Assembly: GCF_900099645.1 (NCBI RefSeq)
Contig: NZ_FMTL01000001.1
Location: 682,001-746,000, forward strand
Reading direction: 5' to 3'
Length of the DNA: 64,000 nucleotides
Origin: Pseudomonas peli
Lineage (GTDB): Bacteria; Pseudomonadota; Gammaproteobacteria; Pseudomonadales; Pseudomonadaceae
Positions 1-7,366 of the stretch are shown here, one piece after another. A program made the translations under genes and the position numbers. How positions within the stretch are numbered: the stretch's first letter is position 1; each line of letters begins with the position of its first letter. The notes under the pieces are model-generated. The model was not told the DNA's origin, did no database searches, and saw only the letters and a program-made list of their open reading frames with translations.

Positions 1-281
1 ATGCTGTCAAAGAAAACCATCACCGGTGACGTGCCATCGTCCTTAGACTTGAGGTCACGGATAAAGTCGCCGGAGGTGATTCCCCAGTATCCGATCTCGC
101 CGTAGAAGTAGATTTCAATGGTCTTCTGTTCGGCCTCACCGACTGCGCGGATGTTATACCAGTGCTCGGCTTGCAGTTCCGGAGCGCCGATTTTGTTCAT
201 GATGCGGGGATGATCGATGGTGCACGCCGCCATCCCCGCCATGGCGCAGGCTAAAGCCAGCGCACTTGGAATTCGTTTCAT
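1..281 (-). CDS. ClpP-like prohead protease, 5' part (cut by window edge)
   Basis: The first 93 codons are visible and the gene runs off position 1. The ATG at 281 overlaps the portal stop codon (ATGA), the usual coupling in phage head operons. My translation begins MKRIPSALALACAMAGMAAC and continues with a stretch containing HWYNIRAVGEAEQKTIEIYF and YGEIGYWGITSGDFIRDLKS. This resembles the N-terminal part of ClpP-type (S14-like) phage head maturation proteases, which cleave scaffold and capsid proteins during head assembly. The catalytic serine and histidine lie beyond the window, so activity cannot be judged. Position directly after the portal gene supports the call. The first 20 residues look like a lipoprotein-type leader, which is odd for a cytoplasmic phage enzyme and may mean that the true start is further in. 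Confidence 0.7.
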   Translation of the reverse strand, partial: MKRIPSALALACAMAGMAACTIDHPRIMNKIGAPELQAEHWYNIRAVGEAEQKTIEIYFYGEIGYWGITSGDFIRDLKSKDDGTSPVMVFFDS

Positions 282-1729
282 TTCTGATCCTCTTTTTCGG
301 GTGCCAGGTCGGCGGTGTCAGTGGAGTAGTTGAGGCCGAGCTTTTCGGCGCGCTGATTGTCCTGGGCGTTCTCCTGGTCAATGAGCTCCGCGTCATAGCC
401 GGTGCGCAGCACTTGTTCGCTACGGCTAGTGAGGCCTGCGCGGATTTCCAGAATCTTGCCCTGTGGATCTTGAACGGGATGAATGTAGGTCCAACCTTGC
501 GGAACCCAGCGGGTGCGCAGGTAATCACGGCGGCGGGCTGCGTAGTCCGGCAGACTGACAACGCCCGAGAGCACTGCTGCGTCCATCCAGGCAGCACGGA
601 TGGGCCTGCACAGCTGGTGAACGTAAACAGCAAACTGCAGCTGCTCGATGCGCCGCCGGAAGTCGTTGAGCAACACGCGCAACACTCGGTCGCTGATGTC
701 GCCCATATCACCGGTCAACAGTTCATAGGGCAGCTCAACACCCACCGCAGCGGCCTGTAGTTGCTGCCGCATAAAGTCGATATAGGTATTGCCTGCATCC
801 GGCGGGTCAGAGAACTCAACCTCCTCGCCATCGAGCAGTTCCTGCATTGAGCCAGGCTCAAGGGCGACTAGCGGCGAACCGTCACGGTCGGCCTGGACCG
901 GCTGCCCTGTCATCGGGTCTAACGCTGGTGGGCCTTCCGATGCTGGGCGTTTGATGAAGCCGGCGAACAGGTTGCTGACTTCCTGCCTGAACAGCACCGC
1001 ATCGTCATAGTTGTCCAATGAACGCAGACGCAGCAGCACCGGAGCCAAGCGCGGAATGCCGCGTAGTTGACCGGCATCGACTACTTCATAGATATGCAGC
1101 ACCTGGTCGGCTGGAACGCGGTGCAGGGTGTTGAAGCGGTACCCGGCCGAGATCGCGTCTCCGGGGTTACTTTGGTACATCCAGTACGCAACCCGCTTGC
1201 CGATACTGTTGAACTCAATGCCAGCGCGCACAGTGTTGCCAGCTCGGGTTTTGAAGTTCTTGTCCAACGGCACGAACTCCGCCGGCAGCAATTGCAGCTG
1301 CAGGGGAACCGCTAAGCCATCCTCGGGGCGACGAAGACGCAGGCGCACAAAACACTCGCCAGCTTCCTCAACCATGCGACATACCAGCGCCTGTAGGCCG
1401 TAAAAATCGGAGCGGTCGTCAGCATCAGCTTCGTCTACCCAGTCCTCCCACAATTGGTGCAGTGCTGAGCGCTGAGCAGCATCGGCCAATTGCGAGCGCG
1501 GCACGATACCGGTTCCGATGATGTTGGTTACGCGCTTGGAGATAGCGCTGAACGCATACGGATCATTGCGCACCGCGGCTCTGGCACGCTTACGCAAGGC
1601 TGGCAGAGCAGGGATCGCGACGGCGTTGAGTGCGGCGTCTGGGGCGTCCCAACCTTTGGCCCGGCGGCCAGTACCGGCGCCTTCGTAACTGTTGCGGATG
1701 CGCTTGGGGGTGTTTCGGATGTGATTCAT
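278..1729 (-). CDS. Phage portal protein, lambda gpB family
   Basis: The 483-residue product has the features of lambda-type portal proteins (Phage_portal_2 family), which form the dodecameric DNA entry ring at one head vertex. The N-terminal region RARAAVRNDPYAFSAISKRV, then TNIIGTGIVPRSQ, is characteristic of the family, and the length is typical. The start ATG overlaps the stop of the gpW-like gene by one base (TGATG) and the stop overlaps the protease start, so the three are translationally coupled. The gene belongs to a leftward late operon running from terminase to head proteins. No frameshift or missing region is seen. Confidence 0.93.
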   Translation of the reverse strand: MNHIRNTPKRIRNSYEGAGTGRRAKGWDAPDAALNAVAIPALPALRKRARAAVRNDPYAFSAISKRVTNIIGTGIVPRSQLADAAQRSALHQLWEDWVDEADADDRSDFYGLQALVCRMVEEAGECFVRLRLRRPEDGLAVPLQLQLLPAEFVPLDKNFKTRAGNTVRAGIEFNSIGKRVAYWMYQSNPGDAISAGYRFNTLHRVPADQVLHIYEVVDAGQLRGIPRLAPVLLRLRSLDNYDDAVLFRQEVSNLFAGFIKRPASEGPPALDPMTGQPVQADRDGSPLVALEPGSMQELLDGEEVEFSDPPDAGNTYIDFMRQQLQAAAVGVELPYELLTGDMGDISDRVLRVLLNDFRRRIEQLQFAVYVHQLCRPIRAAWMDAAVLSGVVSLPDYAARRRDYLRTRWVPQGWTYIHPVQDPQGKILEIRAGLTSRSEQVLRTGYDAELIDQENAQDNQRAEKLGLNYSTDTADLAPEKEDQK

Positions 1730-1953
1730 CAGATGCCTTTGCCCCCGTGGTAAAGCCGCGTAATGCGCGGTCGCCCGTCCTTCGCGGCCGCCTCGCGGCC
1801 GGCCTGTTTTGCATACTGTTCTTCCAGCATGCGCAGGCTCGCGAGCTCGGCGCGCTGCACCTCACGGTCGCCCTTACGAAGCCGCTGGCCTTTGCGCAGG
1901 ACTTCATCGATTTCCGCCCGGACGTTATCCAGACGCTCTTGTGCCGTTGTCAT
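1729..1953 (-). CDS. gpW-like head-tail joining protein
   Basis: A 74-residue basic protein lies between the terminase large subunit and the portal, the position of lambda gene W. gpW-family proteins bind under the portal and stabilise filled heads before tail attachment. The sequence has a helical N-terminal half (ERLDNVRAEIDEVLRKGQRL) and ends in a short tail containing PRITRLYHGGKGI, comparable with the C-terminus of gpW. I chose the ATG at 1953 rather than the TTG at 1974 because a GAGG motif lies six bases upstream of that ATG. The call rests on position, size and weak similarity. Confidence 0.72.
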   Translation of the reverse strand: MTTAQERLDNVRAEIDEVLRKGQRLRKGDREVQRAELASLRMLEEQYAKQAGREAAAKDGRPRITRLYHGGKGI

Positions 1954-1970
1954 ACAGGCCTCGTCTTGGC

Positions 1971-3956
1971 TCAACGCCGTTTCAGGTAACCGCTACTGGA
2001 ACTGCGGCGGGTGCCGGTCTTCGCCGGCTGGGGAGCAGGCGTAGCAGCGCGCGACGGCTCAGCCTGGGAAGGCTCTTCGTCGTCTGCCGCACTGGGGACA
2101 GGTGCAACACGCTCGCCAAACAAGCTCCCTTGGCCTACTGCCGCGCGCAGGTTGCTCCACTGGGGTTCGTGGTATCGATGCAACCCAAGGAACTGGGCGG
2201 CAGCCAGGTTGTAAACCATCAAGTCGAGACCTTCGTTTCTCTCTGACTTAGCCTTCACCCAATCGATACGCTTAAAGCCCTTCACGAAGCGGACTACCTT
2301 GCGCTCCGCTACGCACTGGTCGAAGAACTCATCAGGCAAGTCCGCCGAAAAATGCAGCGCACCCGCCCCCTCTTCCAGGTGGTAGCGGTTGTAGATCCAG
2401 TCCTTCGCCGTGTCGGTGCCGATCATCCAAAGCTCGGCGCCATGCTTTTCTGTACGGCCGCGCGACGTAACGTCGACCTTGGAAGGACGCTGAGCCACCA
2501 CGGGGCGACCACGCCGACTGGATCCCTTCACTGCCAGCACATTTCGCCAGCGGCGCAGGCGGGTGAATTGGTACACCTCGTCGGTGTGGTGACCACCAGA
2601 GTCGATGCAAACGGCACAGATGGACAAATCCACACCGCTGACATGGCGATATCGACCCTTGAGTTTCTCGTCGAGCAAGGCCCAGGTGCGCTCATCTGCT
2701 GGGTCTCCAGGGATCACCTGGAAATCCACCGTCCAGCGTTCCATTCCTTCACCCCACCCCATAACCAGCAGCTCGAGACGGTTATGCTGGGTATCTACTG
2801 CGGCTGTTAGGATCAGCGCACCCGCTGGCACCAGGCCGAGCCGGTGGCCTTCTGCCTCGGCACGCTTGCGCAGTTCAGTTGCCTTGGTAATTTCCTCGGC
2901 GCTGTCCCAGAGCCTGGAAAGACGGGTGTTGTAGAAAACTTGCATGGAGCCGGGGTCGCCCTTCTCCTGCAACTTCTTGGCTTCGTCGAATTCCTTGGCC
3001 ATGTCCGTCCAGCTCAACCACCCGGCAGGCGCATACAGTGCGCTCAGGGTGAAGCTGACTGTCTCGCCATCGCCCGGGGCATGCGCGCGCCACTCGCCCG
3101 CCGCCAGCATCTTTGCCTTATGGTGTTCTTCGATCAGTGCGCAACCAGGGGTGACACACTGGTACTGCACCATCCGGTAGTTGTCGGTGTATTTGAGACC
3201 TTCCCACTCCAGCACCTGCATGGTTCCGCAGTGCGGACACGGCACGTAGTAGTGGCGCTGATCGCCCTGATCGAACAGATCCGAGATGCGAGAGATGCCC
3301 TTCAGCGTGGGAGAACTACAGTAGTAGAACTTCGCACGACGGCCGAATGTGGAACCACGAGCCTCAGCCTGTTTTACAGGATCACCGTCGTTGTCGACGT
3401 CCAGCTCCCAACGGTCGATCTCATCGCCCAGGATGTACCGGGCTGATAGTTCAGCAAGGTTGGAGGCGGATGCAGCTGTGAGGCAGTACAGGGCACCGCC
3501 CTCGAACTCTTTGGTGTCGAGCGTATTCCGCGCATCGCGAGAGCGGGATTTGGCCACTCGCTCCGTCAGGATCGGAACTGCCTTTATCGTTTTGTCGATG
3601 CGGCCCGATACGCGCTTGCTCAGCTTCTCAGTGGGCAGCAGCACCAGGATGTTGGCCGGAGCCATGTGGATGCACCCGCCGATCCAGTTCAACGCTACCT
3701 GCGTCTTCATGAGCTGGGAGGCGATCATGGTGACCACCCGCTTTGCTGGGTGGACCGGTGACAAGCAGCGCATCACGTCGCGGGCATAGGGTGTGCGATC
3801 GGTGTGGTACTTGCCAGGCTCGGCCGCGCCGGTGTCGGCCGGGATCATCTGATACTTGTCGGCCCACTCATCGATCCACAACTCAGGATCGGGCATCAGC
3901 CCTCGGCGGTATGCCGCCAGGTACGCGGCGGCACCATCAGCATACTGTTGTTCCAT
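1971..3956 (-). CDS. Terminase large subunit, lambda gpA family
   Basis: This 661-residue protein is the ATPase/nuclease motor that cuts the phage concatemer and pumps DNA through the portal. Length and conserved stretches (ELSARYILGDEIDRWELDVD; FYYCSSPTLKGISRISDLFD; YYVPCPHCGTMQVLEWEGL with a CxxC knuckle) fit the GpA family used by cos-type siphophages such as lambda. The region around DEID is the expected Walker B area of the ATPase. The gene follows the small subunit after three bases and its stop lies beside the gpW-like start. A GpA-type terminase predicts a cos site upstream of the small subunit, which matches the noncoding region at 4554-4737. Confidence 0.95.
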   Translation of the reverse strand: MEQQYADGAAAYLAAYRRGLMPDPELWIDEWADKYQMIPADTGAAEPGKYHTDRTPYARDVMRCLSPVHPAKRVVTMIASQLMKTQVALNWIGGCIHMAPANILVLLPTEKLSKRVSGRIDKTIKAVPILTERVAKSRSRDARNTLDTKEFEGGALYCLTAASASNLAELSARYILGDEIDRWELDVDNDGDPVKQAEARGSTFGRRAKFYYCSSPTLKGISRISDLFDQGDQRHYYVPCPHCGTMQVLEWEGLKYTDNYRMVQYQCVTPGCALIEEHHKAKMLAAGEWRAHAPGDGETVSFTLSALYAPAGWLSWTDMAKEFDEAKKLQEKGDPGSMQVFYNTRLSRLWDSAEEITKATELRKRAEAEGHRLGLVPAGALILTAAVDTQHNRLELLVMGWGEGMERWTVDFQVIPGDPADERTWALLDEKLKGRYRHVSGVDLSICAVCIDSGGHHTDEVYQFTRLRRWRNVLAVKGSSRRGRPVVAQRPSKVDVTSRGRTEKHGAELWMIGTDTAKDWIYNRYHLEEGAGALHFSADLPDEFFDQCVAERKVVRFVKGFKRIDWVKAKSERNEGLDLMVYNLAAAQFLGLHRYHEPQWSNLRAAVGQGSLFGERVAPVPSAADDEEPSQAEPSRAATPAPQPAKTGTRRSSSSGYLKRR

Positions 3957-3959
3957 GGC

Positions 3960-4553
3960 TCAGTTCGGTTCCTTGCCTCCCTGCTCAATCTCAGCATCGA
4001 GTTGCAGCAGCCGGTCGGCGTCTTCAAGGGCGCGACGCAGCGCCTGTGTCAGACGCCGTTCAATTTCCCAGGGGTCAGTGAGGGTGACCAGTTCGCCCGC
4101 GATCTTCGGCGGGATACCCATCAGCAGGTCACGTAGTGCGCGTGCAGCAGTAAAAGCGGCGGAATCAACAAGCGCCCGCTCGACCAACTCGCCGCGGCTT
4201 TTTCGATGCTCGTCCTCAGCCAGCAATGCGAGAGCGAACTCTCGGCGTGCTCGGGCTTTCTGGTAGTCCGGTGGCACTCCCACACCAGTGCCCACCGAAT
4301 GCAGTGCCGGGCTGGGTTCGGCGTTCGGGGAAATGTGTGCATAAACGCCTTTATCGACACGTTCTTGGTGGTGTCTTTCGACCACACCCACTTTGCTCGG
4401 GTCGGCGCTGGCAGCCAGTTTGGCGTCACTCGCATCAGCGTCGACTTTCCCATCGGCTGTGAGTACTAGTCGGCCCTGCTTCACCAGCTTGGAAACATAC
4501 GCGCGTGACCAGCCGCGCCGATCCGCGTAATCAGCTTTGGTCATCAACGCCAT
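3960..4553 (-). CDS. Terminase small subunit, Nu1-type
   Basis: The 197-residue protein lies immediately upstream of the large subunit. Its N-terminus (TKADYADRRGWSRAYVSKLV) is a helix-turn-helix-like segment, as in Nu1-type small subunits that bind cosB and load the large subunit. The C-terminal half is charged and helical, suitable for contacting the large subunit. The ATG at 4553 has only a weak ribosome binding site; ATG 4544 is an alternative nine bases downstream. GTTAAC-type repeats just upstream are candidate binding sites for this protein. Confidence 0.83.
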   Translation of the reverse strand: MALMTKADYADRRGWSRAYVSKLVKQGRLVLTADGKVDADASDAKLAASADPSKVGVVERHHQERVDKGVYAHISPNAEPSPALHSVGTGVGVPPDYQKARARREFALALLAEDEHRKSRGELVERALVDSAAFTAARALRDLLMGIPPKIAGELVTLTDPWEIERRLTQALRRALEDADRLLQLDAEIEQGGKEPN

Positions 4554-4737
4554 GAGGAATACCTGTTAACCACAATGAACCACAGGGGTTAACCGGATTA
4601 ACCCTGTTAACTAACTTGCAGGCCCAGCCACTAGAGCGAAAACGTGGCTTGAATTACCCTTGCCGCCTCCAGCGCCCCAGGGGCCCCGGCAGGTTGGGGC
4701 CCCGCCCCGGCCCGACAAGTCCGTGTGTGGCACGCCA
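4554..4737 (-). other. Putative cos region of the prophage
   Basis: This 184-base noncoding stretch sits directly upstream of the terminase genes, where lambda carries cos. It holds two blocks. From 4563 to 4611 there are four TTAAC-type repeats (GTTAACC, GGTTAACC, ATTAACCC, GTTAAC), candidate terminase binding sites. From 4646 to 4712 there is a very GC-rich block with two GGGGCCCC palindromes and, read on the minus strand, GGCGGCAAGGGTAATTCAAG followed by CC. The layout recalls lambda cosN and cosB, but the cut positions cannot be read from sequence alone. Thirteen of 14 bases of GGGTAATTCAAGCC recur in the satellite at 32289-32302. Confidence 0.5.
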
Positions 4738-5505
4738 CTAGCCGCGCCTGCCGCGCAGTTTCGGCAGCCGCCCGGACAGTGCATCGGCAATCGCTTTGTC
4801 GATGTTCGCTTCAAGCTGTCCATCGTTCTCAGCCACCCGCCGCACCACGTCATGAAACTTGAAGCGCTCGCGGTACTGCGGCTGACGCACGAATGCGAGC
4901 ACCATCACCACGTCCTTCCCGCGCCGCTCTGCAATGCCGATGGGCGTCTTGCCGCGCCTCAGCACGAAGAACGCCAGTGCGTTCCCCTTACGCAGTGAGC
5001 GCTTGCTGTCGGTCGCTGCGTTGTCCGAGCCTGATAGCTTCATCGCCTTGAGGCCGGACAATATCTGCATCATGTGGCCCTTCTGGATGTTCCCGTAGCT
5101 ATCCAGTCGTGCACCGGCAGCAGGAACAACAAACCGGCCAGCTGGCAGAATCCCCGACTCGCGCAGGTATCCCTCGCTCCGACGCTGGAAGCGCTCGCCC
5201 CCTTCAACCTGGGGCATCAGGTAATCCTCAGCACTGAACGGATTCTTGCCACCCGACACGTCCTGCACCCACACCGCCGCCTCAGGTACAGCAGACGGCT
5301 TGGCCTGCAGGATGCGGATCGAGTTCAGCGCCCAAGGTGTGGGCCGGTCGAACACGCTGGCCATCTCAACCTGCAACTGCTGCCGCGCCTGGTTGGCAGT
5401 GTGGTTAAGCGCATCGGCCAGAGCGCGTGGCGCCAACCCATCACCTAGCCGGGCCAGCGCTGCCAGCGCATCGTCCAGACCATCAGCAGTGATCGACCCT
5501 CTCAT
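4738..5505 (-). CDS. Phage protein with gpZ-like N-terminus
   Basis: A 255-residue protein lies between the holin pair and the putative cos site. Its first half (DGLDDALAALARLGDGLAPR, then ALADALNHTANQARQQLQVE) resembles the start of lambda minor tail protein Z and related virion morphogenesis proteins, which act at the tail end that meets the head. The second half is basic and ends in GRLPKLRGRRG. A tail-type gene on this side of cos is not the lambda order, so the assignment is tentative. An endolysin would be expected near the holins, but I see no muramidase, amidase or peptidase motif here. The start codon overlaps the upstream holin stop (ATGA). Confidence 0.45.
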   Translation of the reverse strand: MRGSITADGLDDALAALARLGDGLAPRALADALNHTANQARQQLQVEMASVFDRPTPWALNSIRILQAKPSAVPEAAVWVQDVSGGKNPFSAEDYLMPQVEGGERFQRRSEGYLRESGILPAGRFVVPAAGARLDSYGNIQKGHMMQILSGLKAMKLSGSDNAATDSKRSLRKGNALAFFVLRRGKTPIGIAERRGKDVVMVLAFVRQPQYRERFKFHDVVRRVAENDGQLEANIDKAIADALSGRLPKLRGRRG

Positions 5506-5816
5506 ACACGCCGGCCGGCGCGCCGATCAGTCCAGTCGAGCTGGATGATACGCGCCACGTTCCCGCGCGCCCGATACACCAGCATCAGCACGGCACCCAA
5601 GACGATCAGCAGGAATGGCGATATCGCCGGCAAAGGCTGCCGCCCGAACACGGCCAGGCAAACCGAAAGCGCATAACAACCCGTGCCCACAGCCAGCGCG
5701 TATGCCAACAAAGAGACTCCAGGCCGATATCGAGCATCACCGCGCCGGTACGAAACAATGCGCAGACAGATCGCGCCGCACATCGCAGCAGCCAGCAGAG
5801 TCCAGGGGTCAACCAT
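5502..5816 (-). CDS. Putative phage holin with about three membrane segments
   Basis: A 104-residue protein has a leading hydrophobic helix (WTLLAAAMCGAICLRIVSY), a central one (LLAYALAVGTGCYALSVCLA) and a third (ISPFLLIVLGAVLMLVYRAR), followed by a basic tail. This resembles the three-helix holin family annotated in Pseudomonas phages (Phage_holin_3_7). Holins open the inner membrane at the end of the lytic cycle. I chose the ATG at 5816, inside the longer open frame, because it overlaps the upstream holin stop in ATGGTTGA, a normal coupled start. The pair of membrane proteins may act as holin and antiholin. Confidence 0.62.
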   Translation of the reverse strand: MVDPWTLLAAAMCGAICLRIVSYRRGDARYRPGVSLLAYALAVGTGCYALSVCLAVFGRQPLPAISPFLLIVLGAVLMLVYRARGNVARIIQLDWTDRRAGRRV

Positions 5817-6201
5817 TACGGCCTCCCGATGCGCCGAACGCCGCGCGCACCACACCAATCACATAGCCCAGCCAACCCGGCAGCTTGCCGCCCTCGACCC
5901 ATTCCAAGAGGCTGACGCAAACCACCACCGTGAACAGCGCACCGCTAAATGCGACCACGCCCGAGGTTTTTGCCCAGGACTGGCCGACGACTTCAGCGGC
6001 GAAGTAGTACCCAAGAATCCAGCTGGCCACGAAGTAGCCGAGCCGTGCCCAACCAGACAGGTTCGCCTTCCACACGATGAAGAACAGCGCACCGGCAAAC
6101 GCACCAATTACGGCGTTGGCATCAACACCCGGTACTAGGCTGGCAGTGGTAACGCCTACAACACCGCTGGCAGCAATCACTGCGGTCGTGGCATCAGCCA
6201 T
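5809..6201 (-). CDS. Putative phage holin with four predicted membrane segments
   Basis: The 130-residue protein is mostly hydrophobic, with segments around AVIAASGVVGVTTASLVPGV, AVIGAFAGALFFIVWKANL, LGYFVASWILGYYFAAEVVG and VAFSGALFTVVVCVSLLEWV. It resembles the putative holin family common in Pseudomonas prophages (Phage_holin_8 type). It is the first gene of the leftward late operon. A GGAG motif lies seven bases before the ATG. The upstream region 6202-6480 has hairpins suited to late transcription control. It overlaps the next holin gene by eight bases. Confidence 0.65.
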   Translation of the reverse strand: MADATTAVIAASGVVGVTTASLVPGVDANAVIGAFAGALFFIVWKANLSGWARLGYFVASWILGYYFAAEVVGQSWAKTSGVVAFSGALFTVVVCVSLLEWVEGGKLPGWLGYVIGVVRAAFGASGGRNG

Positions 6202-6431
6202 AGCAAAACTCCAATGCCAGGAATGAAAAAGCCCCGCCGATTGGCGAGGCCTTTGAATGAAAGCCCCTTGCGGGGCAGTGACCGGAGCAGGAACCGGTCG
6301 GGGCGCACAGCACGTGCTTGGTGTTTATCGCTGACGCAGCAATAAATCTTGGGCACTTTGTACCTCTTGACATGCAACCCCAGCAACCGCGAAAAATCAG
6401 CACCCTGCGCGAACCGTGTACGAACCTGCAA
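6177..6431 (-). CDS. Possible Ash/Icd-like small reading frame in the late leader
   Basis: An 84-codon frame covers most of the region between the putative late regulator and the holin. It contains YKVPKIYCC and RKGLSFKGLANRRGFFIPG. These phrases resemble the small Ash or Icd-like frames that many temperate phages carry over C4-type antisense RNA regions. Such frames are often only leader sequence, and I cannot tell whether this one is translated. The frame ends inside the holin gene (25-base overlap). Treat it as a marker for a possible regulatory RNA leader rather than as a firm gene. Confidence 0.25.
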   Translation of the reverse strand: MQVRTRFAQGADFSRLLGLHVKRYKVPKIYCCVSDKHQARAVRPDRFLLRSLPRKGLSFKGLANRRGFFIPGIGVLLWLMPRPQ

Positions 6432-6480
6432 CGAACTGAGTTAAACCCTGTTCACGACAAACCGCGCCGACGAACGGTAG
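6202..6480 (-). promoter_or_regulatory. Late-operon leader with hairpins
   Basis: This 279-base region precedes the holin and late genes. On the minus strand, GCCTCGCC-aatc-GGCGGGGC (one mismatch in the stem, 6225-6244) is followed by TTTTT, a terminator-like hairpin just before the holin. A second hairpin, GCCCC-ttgc-GGGGC, lies at 6261-6274. A hairpin terminator between a regulator gene and the lysis genes is the arrangement used by lambda Q with its late promoter. I could not identify a convincing minus-strand promoter by eye. Confidence 0.4.
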
Positions 6481-7026
6481 CTAAGAGGCATCCTTAAACA
6501 ACCACTGCGCCACCCGGCGATCCAGTTCTCGCTGCTCGGCACGGGAGACTTTCACCGCCTGCCGCCCGCGCTCAACCCGCGCCACTGTGGCAGGCAACTG
6601 CTGCTCAGCTTTACGCAAGGCCACCGCCACGCCCGGCAACACCCGCGCCAGTTCAACATGCAGCGCATCCACCCGTGTGCGATACGTGCGCACAGATACG
6701 CCCAACCGGTGCGCCTGCTGGGCAACGGGTACCGGCCGCTCTTGGCAGTAACGCACATGCGCCAACTGGACCATGGTGCGGCCAACAACCCCAAGCCCGG
6801 CAGGTGCATCAAGCGCCAGGTCATGCAGCGCCTTGTCCACCGCCTGAGCCGCGCGGCTCATCGCCACCCAGCACTCAACCGTCGAGAGGCAGCGACTACC
6901 CGGCGCCCTGACTGCGCCGCCCTCATCATCCATCCGGCCAAGCGGTGAAGGGATGCTCACCTCCACTGCAGGGTTCACAGCCTCACGGCCCCAGGCGCAA
7001 AGCAGCACCTCCATTGCCTTAATCAT
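6481..7026 (-). CDS. Putative late regulator with helix-turn-helix
   Basis: A 181-residue protein of no family I can name with confidence. The segment VPVAQQAHRLGVSVRTYRTR, followed by VDALHVELARVLPG, reads as a helix-turn-helix of the sigma region 4 type. The C-terminus is basic and helical. It is the last gene before the late leader and holins, so an antitermination or late-activation role comparable with lambda Q is inferred from position. I chose the ATG at 7026 because the upstream part of the longer open frame encodes only CWV-rich translation of the CCCAACACA repeats. Confidence 0.5.
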   Translation of the reverse strand: MIKAMEVLLCAWGREAVNPAVEVSIPSPLGRMDDEGGAVRAPGSRCLSTVECWVAMSRAAQAVDKALHDLALDAPAGLGVVGRTMVQLAHVRYCQERPVPVAQQAHRLGVSVRTYRTRVDALHVELARVLPGVAVALRKAEQQLPATVARVERGRQAVKVSRAEQRELDRRVAQWLFKDAS

Positions 7027-7366
7027 TGCGCCACCTCCGGTTTTTGCATCAACCCAACACAAAACGCCCAACCCAACACAAACCCAACACACTTAAAACC
7101 CTTACAAATCAACACTTTCAAAGCATCTGTGCTGAGTGTGTTGGGTGTGCTGGGTTTTTGAGTCCTCGCGTAGAGCTTTTTTTGCTGCCGTGATGCTGCT
7201 TTATCAGTTGTCGCGCATTTGTGTGCGCATGCGTGCGCGCGCGTACAAACCCAACACACCCAACACACACCCGGCAAAGCCGCGCCGTTGCTGGCCTCAA
7301 CCTGTGTTGGGTAGGCAAAAGCAACCCAACACACACCCGACACACCCAACACACTTTTAGGCGTAG
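7027..7366. repeat. CCCAACACA repeat array, candidate replication origin
   Basis: This 340-base gap between the primase gene and the putative late regulator is filled with a nine-base repeat. Exact CCCAACACA occurs at 7053, 7072, 7083, 7250, 7259, 7325 and 7346, and a variant (CCCGACACA) at 7337. The reverse form TGTGTTGGG occurs at 7137 and 7303, with a variant at 7146. Between the clusters is an alternating GTGTGCGCATGCGTGCGCGC stretch at 7221-7240. Spaced direct and inverted short repeats beside a replication gene are typical of iteron origins; function is inferred. No gene is supported here. Confidence 0.6.
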
